Positions 56,320 through 64,000 of a stretch of 64,000 nucleotides of DNA are shown in pieces. Under the pieces are notes generated by a model. That model worked only from the letters and a program-made list of their open reading frames with translations. It searched no databases and was not told the DNA's origin. The stretch is from Croceivirga sp009797885 (lineage in GTDB: Bacteria > Bacteroidota > Bacteroidia > Flavobacteriales > Flavobacteriaceae). The translations under genes and the position numbers were made by a program. The stretch lies in the NCBI GenBank assembly GCA_045866215.1, contig AP035880.1, positions 1,736,001 through 1,800,000 of the forward strand, written 5' to 3'. Within the stretch, counting starts at the first letter, position 1; every line of letters begins with the position of its first letter.

Positions 56320-56985
56320 ATGAACGGATTAAAATTTACCTTGTTAATTTCTTTCCTGTCCTTTTTACCCTCAAATGCCCAGTTCACCAACATTTTCCCC
56401 GATGATGGCAATGTTGGTATAGGAACATTATCCCCAATAGATAAGCTTGAAATCAGAGATGGACGTGTAAGGATTTCCGATGGAAACGATCGCATGTATT
56501 TAGGTGTCGAAAATGATAGCTCAAGATCAATCATTGCTTTTGGCGATGACACCAATGATAGGTTAGGTTTTTATTTTGATTATTGGAATGGAACAAGTCA
56601 AGATAAAGAGTTAATGTCGATTCATGGCAATGGCCGGGTTGGAATAGGCACCACCAACCCGGACGCCAAACTTGCCGTAAAGGGGGATATCCATGCCCAG
56701 GAAGTCAAGGTGGACCTTAATGGGGCGGTTGCCCCGGATTATGTTTTTAAGGAGGACTATGATCTAAGGTCCCTGCAAGAAGTCCAGGACTACATAAAAA
56801 AACATGGGCACTTGCCCAATGTGCCCTCTGCAAAGGAGTTGGAAGAAAATGGAATTGAGCTTGGAGCGCTGAACATGAAACTGTTGGAGAAGATCGAGGA
56901 GTTGACGCTTTATGTCATTGAATTGAAAAAGCAAAATGAACAGCAACAAGAAGAGATAGAAGAACTCAAAAAAAGTAAACAATGA
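56320..56985 (+). CDS. array protein A4: shortest member, mosaic module
   Basis: The 221-residue protein has only about 80 residues of unique domain after the signal peptide (to SNAQ) and the motif GNVGIGTLSPIDKLEIRDG. The module (about 104-198) begins as subtype I (NGAVAPDYVF) but its second half reads NVPSAKELEENGIELGALNMKLLEK, close to subtype II. The switch at base 56820 is sharp, with 111 identical bases to A2 before it. This suggests recombination between array members. Confidence 0.85.
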   Translation: MNGLKFTLLISFLSFLPSNAQFTNIFPDDGNVGIGTLSPIDKLEIRDGRVRISDGNDRMYLGVENDSSRSIIAFGDDTNDRLGFYFDYWNGTSQDKELMSIHGNGRVGIGTTNPDAKLAVKGDIHAQEVKVDLNGAVAPDYVFKEDYDLRSLQEVQDYIKKHGHLPNVPSAKELEENGIELGALNMKLLEKIEELTLYVIELKKQNEQQQEEIEELKKSKQ

Positions 56986-57851
56986 AAAAAAAGGTGCTTT
57001 TGATTGGATTTGTAATTGCATTTTTTTGTGCAATTCAAACCAACGGCCAAGCATGGGTCTCTTTAGGGGCCACATATTCCAATCCCAGCCCGTATCCGTA
57101 TAATTATTTTCTCCTTATGGATATGAATGGCTTCAATGGGGACATCAGCGCGGAATTCGAGGTTTTGGTTCTGGCAGATGACAACTACATGTACCATTCC
57201 AGAAACTCCATTTTTGTATCCAGACATTCAGCCACTCCCTCCAATAGGTTGGATGGTGTTTCCATGAACTATTTGAGTGGTAAACCTGGAATGCTGGAAG
57301 TATTGGTGAAGAACAGCCAGGTATGGATTCGCGCCACGGCCAAATGGGGAACCATAAAATATAGGATGATAGATGGGTTGGGTCACGGCAATTGGACTAC
57401 CCCACTGACCAGCCAAACAACACCCCCAACGGATATTTTGGCATTCTCCACCCAACCTTTTTACTACGATTTCGATGCTGCTCAGATCAATCATTTCCCG
57501 TCACTTTTACCAAATGGAAATGTAGGAATAGGCACCGCAAATCCAGGGGCATACAAATTGGCCGTAAATGGAAATATCCATGCCCAAGAGGTGAAGGTGG
57601 ACTTGGTGGGATGGCCGGACTATGTCCTTAAAGAAGGGTATAACCTGCCCGGTTTAGAGGAAGTGGAACAACATATCCGAGAAAAGGGCCATTTGATCAA
57701 TATTCCCTCTGCAGCCAAGGTTAAAGAAAATGGTGTCCATTTAGGGGAGATGAACAAGCTGTTGTTGGAAAAGATTGAAGAGTTGACCCTTTACACTCTA
57801 CAACAAGAGAAAAGAATTAAAGAACTGGAAAAAAAGGACAATGAAAAATAG
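56982..57851 (+). CDS. array protein A5: jellyroll-like N-domain, module subtype III
   Basis: The 289-residue protein overlaps A4 by ATGA. It lacks the first GIGT motif; residues 24-165 form one domain with beta-rich pattern resembling phage receptor-binding or virion-surface jellyrolls (ISAEFEVLVLADDNYMYHS, MLEVLVKNSQVWIRATAKW). The module (about 177-271) is subtype III: VDLVGWPDYVLKEGYNLPGLEEVEQHIREKGHL. The tail is short (18 residues). Confidence 0.82.
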   Translation: MKKKVLLIGFVIAFFCAIQTNGQAWVSLGATYSNPSPYPYNYFLLMDMNGFNGDISAEFEVLVLADDNYMYHSRNSIFVSRHSATPSNRLDGVSMNYLSGKPGMLEVLVKNSQVWIRATAKWGTIKYRMIDGLGHGNWTTPLTSQTTPPTDILAFSTQPFYYDFDAAQINHFPSLLPNGNVGIGTANPGAYKLAVNGNIHAQEVKVDLVGWPDYVLKEGYNLPGLEEVEQHIREKGHLINIPSAAKVKENGVHLGEMNKLLLEKIEELTLYTLQQEKRIKELEKKDNEK

Positions 57852-58701
57852 ATTTCTGTTAGTATTTATGGTTTTACATGGCGCGCTGTTGGCCCAGGAT
57901 TCTTATCAAGGGAAGTTTAGTTATGGGGCCACATCAGGATGGTGCAAGTTGGCACATTTTGACTTGGCCGGTAATGGAAGTCACAATTCGGTTATTGTCG
58001 ATGCCCATATAAATTATGTAAGGACCAATGAAAAAGGATACTCCGCAAATGCTACATTAATTATGAGGGAGGGAAGTGCCAATCCGGGCAAATGGAACTA
58101 TACTATCTCAGGAACTGAAATTGGGGATTACCTCACATTTAGAAAAATAAACGATACCACCTATGAACTTTTTGGAAGATCCCAGGGCTACTATGGTCAT
58201 ATCTCCATTGAGCTTTCTGTCACAAAGGAAGCCATCTTAATTGTTGATATTCCCAGCACTATTGTCCGTGTAAATGATCCCGGCATATATCAAGATGTTC
58301 CCAAAATGGGGAACACCGCGGTTGTCTCCGGAAACGTAGGTGTCGGCACCACCACTCCAGATGCCAAACTGGCCGTAAAAGGCGATATCCATGCCGAAGA
58401 GGTTAAAGTAGATCTCAATGTACCTGCTCCCGATTATGTGTTTAAAGAGGGTTATGATTTAAAGTCTTTGGAAGAAGTCCGAAGCTATATCCAAAAACAT
58501 GGGCACTTGCCCAATATTCCTTCGGCCCAGGAAATGGAGGAAGACGGGATTGAGCTTGGAGGGATGAACATGAAACTGTTGGAGAAGATTGAGGAGCTAA
58601 CACTCTATACCCTACAACAGCAGACAATACTGGAAATGGTATTGCAACAGACCAGAAAACAGGAAAAGGAAATCCAGCAGTTAAAAAAACAAATGCAATG
58701 A
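57841..58701 (+). CDS. array protein A6: jellyroll-like N-domain, module subtype II
   Basis: The 286-residue protein overlaps A5 by 11 bases. Its N-domain (20-155) is similar in plan to A5 (SVIVDAHINYVRTNEKGYSANATLIMRE, YELFGRSQGYYGHISIELSV), so the two probably descend from one duplication, yet their modules are of different subtypes. The module (about 163-256) is subtype II: VDLNVPAPDYVFKEGYDLKSLEEV. The tail of 30 residues is Gln-rich. Confidence 0.82.
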   Translation: MKNRFLLVFMVLHGALLAQDSYQGKFSYGATSGWCKLAHFDLAGNGSHNSVIVDAHINYVRTNEKGYSANATLIMREGSANPGKWNYTISGTEIGDYLTFRKINDTTYELFGRSQGYYGHISIELSVTKEAILIVDIPSTIVRVNDPGIYQDVPKMGNTAVVSGNVGVGTTTPDAKLAVKGDIHAEEVKVDLNVPAPDYVFKEGYDLKSLEEVRSYIQKHGHLPNIPSAQEMEEDGIELGGMNMKLLEKIEELTLYTLQQQTILEMVLQQTRKQEKEIQQLKKQMQ

Positions 58702-59486
58702 AAACAATAGGAATGACAATCTTATCCCTGGGATGTTTACTGGGTATGCACGCACAGAATGATTTCCCCCCTTCAGGGGATGCTAAAATCCAAGATGCCA
58801 ATTTAACAATTGAAACCTCGCTATGGCGCCCCAGCCTCCTAACCTTAAGGGATACCCATTACAATCCGGACCAGGTATACCATTTTCAATTGGAAAGTGA
58901 CGGACTCAAGATAAAACAAGATGGGGAAGTAAACTATCAATTCAAATCCGGTGGAAATTTCATAGTGAGAAATGGCAATACCATGTTGGGTATGGGCAGT
59001 CCACTATATAAATTACATATTAAAGACCCTTTGGGGGGTGCGGCCATAGGTCTTGAAAGAGGGGGCAAACTTTGGCGCTTCGACTTACAGACCAATTCCG
59101 ATCGACTTTTCATAGGCCATTCCGATAATAGTTCCATAGTTACTTTTCATAAAGATGGCAAAATGGGGATTGGAACCACCAGCCCAGATGCCAAACTTAC
59201 CGTAAAGGGGAACATCCATGCCGAGGAAGTCAAAGTAGATCTCAATGTACCTGCTCCCGACTATGTCTTTAAAGAAGGCTATGACCTCAAATCCCTACAA
59301 GAAATCCAGGACTATATAAAAGAACACGGGCATTTGCCCAATATCCCTTCTGCCCAAGAGATGGAGGAAGACGGGATTGAGCTTGGACGGATGAACATGA
59401 AACTGTTGGAGAAAATCGAGGAGTTGACGCTTTATGTTATTGACCTAAAAAAAGAAATAAACCTTCTGAAAAAAGATAAGAAATGA
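58698..59486 (+). CDS. array protein A7: exported fibre-like protein, module subtype II
   Basis: The 262-residue protein overlaps A6 by ATGA. Signal peptide to GMHAQ. Unique region 22-145 holds TLMGMGSPLYKLHI, a variant of the GIGT motif. The module (about 153-246) is subtype II and the tail has only 16 residues, ending LLKKDKK. Confidence 0.83.
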   Translation: MKTIGMTILSLGCLLGMHAQNDFPPSGDAKIQDANLTIETSLWRPSLLTLRDTHYNPDQVYHFQLESDGLKIKQDGEVNYQFKSGGNFIVRNGNTMLGMGSPLYKLHIKDPLGGAAIGLERGGKLWRFDLQTNSDRLFIGHSDNSSIVTFHKDGKMGIGTTSPDAKLTVKGNIHAEEVKVDLNVPAPDYVFKEGYDLKSLQEIQDYIKEHGHLPNIPSAQEMEEDGIELGRMNMKLLEKIEELTLYVIDLKKEINLLKKDKK

Positions 59487-60253
59487 GAAGAAATCTTTTT
59501 TGTCCTATTTGTATTCTGTTTGCACCATTGTATGTGATTTCCCAAACCCATACCAATGTAAGTGTAGAAAATGACGTATATGTTAATTACAATGCCTATT
59601 CCAGTGGCTCTCAAGGGGATGGACGAGGAAACCTGATTCTTTTCGGAGACGGCAGTAATGGCGGAGGTTGGCAATCAAGTATTAAGTGGTCTGGAAGGGA
59701 TGGATTTAATAGTTCAACGAGCAGTGGAACTAGATTAAATGCAGAGATTGGTATAGACAATGTTGGAAGCTATGGAAGAGCAGATTTAGTTTTTAAGACT
59801 AAAGGCTCTTATGATAGTGCCATACCGACTGAAAAAATGAGAATCCTACAAAATGGAAATCTTGGTATAGGCACCACCACACCGGATGCAAAACTCACCG
59901 TAAAAGGCGACATCCATGCCGAGGAGGTCAAAGTAGATCTCAATGTACCTGCTCCGGATTATGTGTTTAAAGAAGGCTATGACCTCAAATCCCTGCAAGA
60001 AGTCCAGGACTATATAAAAGAACACGGGCATTTGCCCAATATCCCTTCTGCCCAGGAGATGGAAGAAAATGGAATTGAGCTTGGAGGGATGAACATGAAA
60101 CTGTTGGAGAAAATCGAGGAGTTGACACTTTATGTATTGCAACAAGAAGAGGAACTTGACAAGAAAGACAAAAAGATCATGGGATTGGAGGAAAAACATT
60201 TGGAGCAGGAAAAACGTCTCAAAAAAATCGAGAAACTCTTAAATACAAGGTAA
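59483..60253 (+). CDS. array protein A8: exported fibre-like protein, module subtype II
   Basis: The 256-residue protein overlaps A7 by ATGA. The signal peptide ends near VISQ. The unique region of about 100 residues is Gly-, Ser- and Asn-rich (DGRGNLILFGDGSNGGGWQSS). The module (about 124-217) is subtype II, close to A7. The coiled-coil tail of 39 residues is highly charged and ends IEKLLNTR. Confidence 0.83.
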   Translation: MRRNLFCPICILFAPLYVISQTHTNVSVENDVYVNYNAYSSGSQGDGRGNLILFGDGSNGGGWQSSIKWSGRDGFNSSTSSGTRLNAEIGIDNVGSYGRADLVFKTKGSYDSAIPTEKMRILQNGNLGIGTTTPDAKLTVKGDIHAEEVKVDLNVPAPDYVFKEGYDLKSLQEVQDYIKEHGHLPNIPSAQEMEENGIELGGMNMKLLEKIEELTLYVLQQEEELDKKDKKIMGLEEKHLEQEKRLKKIEKLLNTR

Positions 60254-61270
60254 ATGAAAAAATTACTGACACCGATTATTTTACTTGCCGTCTTTTTTGG
60301 AAATGGGCAACTATATGAAGACCCCAATGGCAATGTGGGTATTGGAACCACTACGCCAAGTTCCAAGCTAACGGTTAAGGGTAATGTCAATATTGGAGAA
60401 GACGGCAATTACCGTTTACGAGTACGCCATATTGATGGCAAGAACCATAACGACAGTAATATTGGCAGCCTGTATCTAAATTACAGTACCGGACACAAAG
60501 TATTGGTCGGTTGGGGGCCAACGGCAGCATCGGACTTGCTGGTTGCCGGAAGATTGGGTATTGGAACCATTTCTCCCGGACACCATATTGACGTAATCAA
60601 TGAACATCAACCAACGGAATCTTTTTTGAGGTTTCGCGTAAAAGATGCTCCCGATGATTACCTGCAAATTGTTAATGCCACCGGCTCTCCGAACCAGTTT
60701 ATACCCCTCATAAGGGGTTATCATGTTAGTGATAATAGATATTCCATGCAAATGTCGGGAGTTACTTCGGAAGCGAATGATACGGGCGCTATTGCCCTTA
60801 TAAACTTTGATGCCAGAAGAAGTAACGGCCCCATACAAACTAGGCCCCTTTTTGTGTGGACAAGCTACACGGAAAAAAAAATGACAATGCTTGCAAACGG
60901 CAATCTCGGCATCGGCACTACCACACCAGATTCAAAACTGGCCGTAAACGGAAACATCCATACCAAGGAAGTCAAGGTAGACTTGGTGGGATGGCCGGAC
61001 TATGTCCTTAAAGAAGGGTATGATCTGCCCAGTTTAGCGGAAGTGGAACAACATATCCGAGAAAAGGGCCATTTGATCAACATTCCCTCAGCAACCGAGG
61101 TGGAAGAAAATGGCCTCCAATTGGGCGAAATGAACAAACTGTTGTTGGAAAAGATTGAGGAGTTGACGCTTTACACTCTGGAACAGGAAAAGAAACTTAA
61201 GGAAAAAGACAAAACAATTGACCAGATTTTAAAACGACTTGAAATCTTGGAAAAACGGCCCAATCAATAA
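60254..61270 (+). CDS. array protein A9: exported fibre-like protein, module subtype III
   Basis: The 338-residue protein starts directly after the A8 stop codon. The signal peptide is short (to GNGQ). It has three GIGT motifs (GNVGIGTTTPSSKLTVKG, GRLGIGTISPG, GNLGIGTTTPDSKLAVNG) separated by two unique domains of about 50 and 100 residues. The module (about 214-307) is subtype III and 110 bases of it are identical to A11. Here the conserved IHAxEVKVD is IHTKEVKVD. Confidence 0.83.
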   Translation: MKKLLTPIILLAVFFGNGQLYEDPNGNVGIGTTTPSSKLTVKGNVNIGEDGNYRLRVRHIDGKNHNDSNIGSLYLNYSTGHKVLVGWGPTAASDLLVAGRLGIGTISPGHHIDVINEHQPTESFLRFRVKDAPDDYLQIVNATGSPNQFIPLIRGYHVSDNRYSMQMSGVTSEANDTGAIALINFDARRSNGPIQTRPLFVWTSYTEKKMTMLANGNLGIGTTTPDSKLAVNGNIHTKEVKVDLVGWPDYVLKEGYDLPSLAEVEQHIREKGHLINIPSATEVEENGLQLGEMNKLLLEKIEELTLYTLEQEKKLKEKDKTIDQILKRLEILEKRPNQ

Positions 61271-61276
61271 AAGCAT

Positions 61277-62269
61277 ATGAAACCATTTAAGCACCTATTA
61301 CTGCAGATACTCTTGGTTTTCCCGGCAATTCTTTATGGCCAGACCAATACATTTCCTCCATCTGGAGATGTGGGAATAGGAACCCTTAGTCCAACAGCCA
61401 AACTCCATGTAGTCAAGGAAAATTCAGGCATAAACTCCGTACATGCAGCGTTTGTAATGGAAGCCATTGATGCACAACTGGATTTAACTTCCAGTTCAGA
61501 TGGGTCTTGGGGTTCAACCATTAACCTTATTGAAGGGAACGGAAGTTCCAATACCGATGTTTGGTCCCTGGCCAGAATGACCACAGGGGGTGCCGGGGAT
61601 TCCAGTCTTAGAATAAACTTCGGCACTGCCAATATACATAACAATCCCAGTGTAATGGCAATTAAATCCAATGGAAATGTAGGTATTGGCACCACAAATC
61701 CGACAGGTCTTTTGGAAGTTAGAAGTGGCAACAATAATGGAATACGGTTCAACTATGGGAATACCTCATCCATTAGCTTTTTACCAAATGATGGAGATTC
61801 CCAATTCCATATTTCACATACCCTGGACAACAGACTTACAATTTCCCAAGGGGCCAGTGTAGCTCAAGTAAAACTATTGACCATTAAAAATACGGGCGAG
61901 ATGGGCATTGGCACTACTACACCAGATGCCAAACTTGCCGTTAAGGGCAGTATCCATGCCGAAGAGGTCAAAGTAGATCTCAATGTACCAGCTCCCGACT
62001 ATGTCTTTAAGGATGGCTATGACCTCAAATCCCTGCAAGAAATCCAGGACTACATAAAAGAACACGGGCATTTACCCAATGTCCCTTCTGCCCAGGAGAT
62101 GGAGGAAGACGGAATTGAACTTGGAGGGATGAACATGAAACTGTTGGAAAAGATTGAGGAACTGACCCTCTATACCCTGGACCAGGAAAATGAACTTAAG
62201 ACGCTTAAAGAAGACGTAAAGAAGTTAAAAAACATAATCAAAAAACTTGTTCCCCATGAGAGCCATTAA
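61277..62269 (+). CDS. array protein A10: exported fibre-like protein, module subtype II
   Basis: The 330-residue protein has a signal peptide to LYGQ and three GIGT-type motifs before the module (GDVGIGTLSPTAKLHVV, GNVGIGTTNPTGLLEVRSG, GEMGIGTTTPDAKLAVKG). The two unique domains are of about 90 and 70 residues. The module (about 206-299) is subtype II. The tail ends KKLVPHESH. Confidence 0.83.
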   Translation: MKPFKHLLLQILLVFPAILYGQTNTFPPSGDVGIGTLSPTAKLHVVKENSGINSVHAAFVMEAIDAQLDLTSSSDGSWGSTINLIEGNGSSNTDVWSLARMTTGGAGDSSLRINFGTANIHNNPSVMAIKSNGNVGIGTTNPTGLLEVRSGNNNGIRFNYGNTSSISFLPNDGDSQFHISHTLDNRLTISQGASVAQVKLLTIKNTGEMGIGTTTPDAKLAVKGSIHAEEVKVDLNVPAPDYVFKDGYDLKSLQEIQDYIKEHGHLPNVPSAQEMEEDGIELGGMNMKLLEKIEELTLYTLDQENELKTLKEDVKKLKNIIKKLVPHESH

Positions 62270-63383
62270 ACTATCTGTTGTATCACTATTAATACCCCTG
62301 TTTGCATTGGCGCAGACCAATACTTTTCCATTCCCCTCTACTGGTAGCGTTGGTATTGGCACTACCGCTCCCAGTTCCAAACTGGATATCGAACAGAACC
62401 ATAATAGTTCAACCTTTGTCGAGATTACCAACACCAACACCGGAAACTTGGCAAGAAGGGGTATCGCTACTGGTAATGGAACATTAGGTCATACTGCCCA
62501 TTTCTTTTCGACCTCCGCAAATTTCGATGCCGTTTCCACATGGGCCAGTTCTGGGGTTTTAAATACGGACAGCCAGTTATTGAACGGTTTGGTACTAAGA
62601 ACGGCCTCGGGCAAGATTCGTTTTCAACCCAATGGAATTGAAGATAAGATTGTTTTTTCAGAAAATGGCAATGTTGGGATTGGCAGCAATAACCCAAACG
62701 CCACCCTGGAAATCAGCAAGAATTTTGACGGCTCTACATCTGCTTATATTCTGAATCAAAATGCTTCGCCCAATTCAAGGGCCATACTTCTTGTAGGGGA
62801 GCAGCCCTTTGGGGGCAATTATGGGTATTTGGCACATCATAATTCAGATTATGTGGGGAATTGGGGAGACTATACCTATGCAAATTCCACTTGGTTGTCC
62901 GCAAGTGATGTCAATGGGTTGAATATTATAGCCGGCAATCCCCAAGGAAAAATTGTTTTCGGTACCGGTACAAGTGAGAAAATGCGATTGACCACGAACG
63001 GCAATCTAGGCATTGGCACCACCGACCCAGATTCAAAACTGGCCGTAAACGGAAACATCCATGCCAAGGAAGTCAAGGTAGACTTGGTGGGATGGCCGGA
63101 CTATGTCTTTAAAAAAGGGTATGATCTGCCCAGTTTAGCGGAAGTGGAACAACATATTCGAGAAAAGGGCCATTTGATCAACATTCCCTCAGCAACCGAG
63201 GTGGAAGAAAATGGCCTCCAATTGGGCGAAATGAACAAACTGTTGTTGGAAAAGATTGAGGAGTTGACCCTCTATACCCTACAACAACAAGAAGAATTGG
63301 AAGCTCAAAAATTAGCATACCAAGAATTGAAAGAAGAATTCAAAAACCTAAAACAACTCATAACCAATAATCATGAAAAATAA
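62256..63383 (+). CDS. array protein A11: longest member, module subtype III
   Basis: The 375-residue protein overlaps A10 by 14 bases; I start it at the ATG at 62256. It has GSVGIGTTAPSSKLDIE, GNVGIGSNNPNATLEIS and GNLGIGTTDPDSKLAVNG motifs bounding two unique domains of about 90 residues. The module (about 247-340) is subtype III. The tail is a 35-residue coiled coil, and the gene overlaps the Skp-like gene by 11 bases. Confidence 0.83.
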   Translation: MRAIKLSVVSLLIPLFALAQTNTFPFPSTGSVGIGTTAPSSKLDIEQNHNSSTFVEITNTNTGNLARRGIATGNGTLGHTAHFFSTSANFDAVSTWASSGVLNTDSQLLNGLVLRTASGKIRFQPNGIEDKIVFSENGNVGIGSNNPNATLEISKNFDGSTSAYILNQNASPNSRAILLVGEQPFGGNYGYLAHHNSDYVGNWGDYTYANSTWLSASDVNGLNIIAGNPQGKIVFGTGTSEKMRLTTNGNLGIGTTDPDSKLAVNGNIHAKEVKVDLVGWPDYVFKKGYDLPSLAEVEQHIREKGHLINIPSATEVEENGLQLGEMNKLLLEKIEELTLYTLQQQEELEAQKLAYQELKEEFKNLKQLITNNHEK

Positions 63384-63939
63384 CAAGCAACAAACCATCC
63401 ATCCTATGAACAAGCTTGCCTTGCCCATAGCTGTTCTGGCTTTATTGGCCAGTATATTGACCTTTTTCCTAGGGCAATCAAAGTCCGAACTGGTGTATGT
63501 GGACATCAACCAATTGGTAGAGGGCTATGAACGTACCAAAGTAGAAAGAACGGCCTTTGAGAAAAAAGCCAGCACCTTAAAAGCCAATGTAGACAGCCTA
63601 ATGGTGAGTTGGCAGGACGAGCTGAAAAACTATGAAAAGGAACGAAGTTCCATGACCAAAAAGGAATTGGAGTTAAAACAGGAATTACTACAGAACAAGC
63701 AACAACAAATCGGTAATTACCAGCAGGCCATTCAAAAACAGATTCAGGAAGAAGATCAAAAAATGACCCAGACGGTGATCAATGATATCAATGACTATGT
63801 CAAGGACTACGGAAAACAAAACGGCTTTCGTATCATTTTTGGGGCAAAAGGCAGTGGAAATATCATGTATGCTGAAGATGCCTCGGATTTAACGGAAACC
63901 ATTCTGGATGGACTTAATGCGCAATACCAAGGTAGATAA
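63373..63939 (+). CDS. Skp/OmpH-like periplasmic protein with N-terminal membrane anchor
   Basis: The 188-residue protein has an N-terminal hydrophobic helix (LALPIAVLALLASILTFFL) and then the OmpH/Skp pattern: VYVDINQLVEGYERTK, a long charged coiled coil (about residues 65-140) and a C-terminal INDYVKDYGKQNGFRIIFGAKGSGNIMYAEDASDLTETIL. Skp-type proteins hold unfolded outer-membrane or exported proteins. As the last full gene of the array it may be a dedicated chaperone for the fibre proteins. A start at the second ATG (63406) is possible. Confidence 0.85.
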   Translation: MKNNKQQTIHPMNKLALPIAVLALLASILTFFLGQSKSELVYVDINQLVEGYERTKVERTAFEKKASTLKANVDSLMVSWQDELKNYEKERSSMTKKELELKQELLQNKQQQIGNYQQAIQKQIQEEDQKMTQTVINDINDYVKDYGKQNGFRIIFGAKGSGNIMYAEDASDLTETILDGLNAQYQGR

Positions 63940-64000
63940 TGGAAAGGCTTCAACTCAAATATCCCATTCTCCTGCTTTCGATACTTGTGATGTCTTGTTC
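63939..64000 (+). CDS. start of a lipoprotein gene, 3' truncated by window edge
   Basis: The ATG shares bases with the stop of the Skp-like gene (TAATG). The 20 visible codons give MERLQLKYPILLLSILVMSC, a lipoprotein signal peptide with its Cys at residue 20. The gene continues outside the window; nothing more can be said of its function. Confidence 0.7.
   Translation, partial: MERLQLKYPILLLSILVMSC

Larger units (their letters stand above)
53931..63275 (+). repeat. eleven dispersed direct repeats of a ~280-base constant module
   Basis: Each array gene carries one copy of the module DNA, at about 53931, 54880, 55912, 56640, 57522, 58345, 59164, 59866, 60905, 61908 and 63002 (approximate starts). 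Copies within a subtype are nearly identical, such as 54951-55061 with 56710-56820 (111 bases) and 61058-61167 with 63159-63268 (110 bases). The unique domains between them show no such similarity. Confidence 0.85.

Noticed and set aside
53492..63383. Prophage origin for the tail-fibre-like array
   Set aside because: Every array protein has a Sec signal peptide, and no capsid, terminase, portal, tail or integrase genes are in the window. The proteins only share fibre-like motifs with phage tails.
53492..63383. Diversity-generating retroelement or invertible shufflon
   Set aside because: No reverse transcriptase, template repeat, recombinase or inverted cassette is visible. The module copies are all in direct orientation.
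53492..63383. T9SS cargo
   Set aside because: The C-termini are coiled coils, not the beta-sandwich sorting domains of T9SS cargo.
1..64000. CRISPR arrays, rRNA and tRNA genes
   Set aside because: I found no regularly spaced short repeats, no cas genes, and no cloverleaf or rRNA sequence that I could support by eye.

Overview
The window reads as chromosome of a marine flavobacterium (Bacteroidota, probably Flavobacteriaceae). Two SusC/SusD pairs, a FecR/ECF-sigma surface-signalling unit, many lipoproteins with a Cys lipobox, starts without a clear Shine-Dalgarno sequence and moderate GC support this. Genus is not resolvable by eye. I see no rRNA, tRNA or CRISPR.

Region 1 (1-21.1 kb, + strand) is a carbohydrate locus. 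It starts with the 3' part of a BNR/sortilin-like propeller protein. A SusC/SusD pair, a duplicated-module surface lipoprotein and a GH16 lipoprotein follow. Next come xylulokinase, xylose isomerase, a sugar/H+ symporter, a GH43 beta-xylosidase, a GH26 lipoprotein, a PhyH-like dioxygenase, a Gfo/Idh/MocA oxidoreductase and a LacI regulator. Together they describe binding and cutting a xylose-containing polysaccharide outside the cell, import, and conversion of xylose to xylulose-5-phosphate.

Region 2 (21.3-29.9 kb, +) is ECF sigma, FecR anti-sigma, an STN-domain SusC, SusD and two tandem glycerophosphodiester phosphodiesterases. It looks like a scavenging locus for phosphodiesters rather than glycans. 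Region 3 (30-33.8 kb) holds a small secreted protein, a ketopantoate reductase, a beta-propeller lipoprotein and an 800-base gene-poor stretch.

Region 4 (33.8-41.9 kb, - strand) is a TetR-controlled ABC export operon: tetR, tolC, hlyD, two ATPases, a DUF2141 protein, two permeases and an outer-membrane phospholipase A. Four copies of a 16-base operator flank tetR. One ATPase has a stop codon just before its conserved tail. Region 5 (42-46.5 kb) carries a small secreted protein, a DUF4405-like membrane protein, a SigZ-like sigma factor, a 160-bp MITE, an aldose epimerase and the 3' remnant of a GH3 gene.

Region 6 (46.7-64 kb) is the most unusual. A compact secretin-type system on the - strand (pseudopilin, prepilin peptidase, GspE ATPase, GspD secretin, PilN/GspL-like and PilO/GspM-like proteins, with no GspF in view) stands head to head with a + strand operon of eleven exported fibre-like proteins. 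Each has its own N-terminal domain, then a nearly constant module of about 95 residues and a coiled-coil tail. The array ends in a Skp/OmpH-like protein and the start of a lipoprotein. The constant modules fall into three subtypes, share stretches of more than 100 identical bases, and at least one is mosaic, so the array appears to evolve by duplication and recombination.
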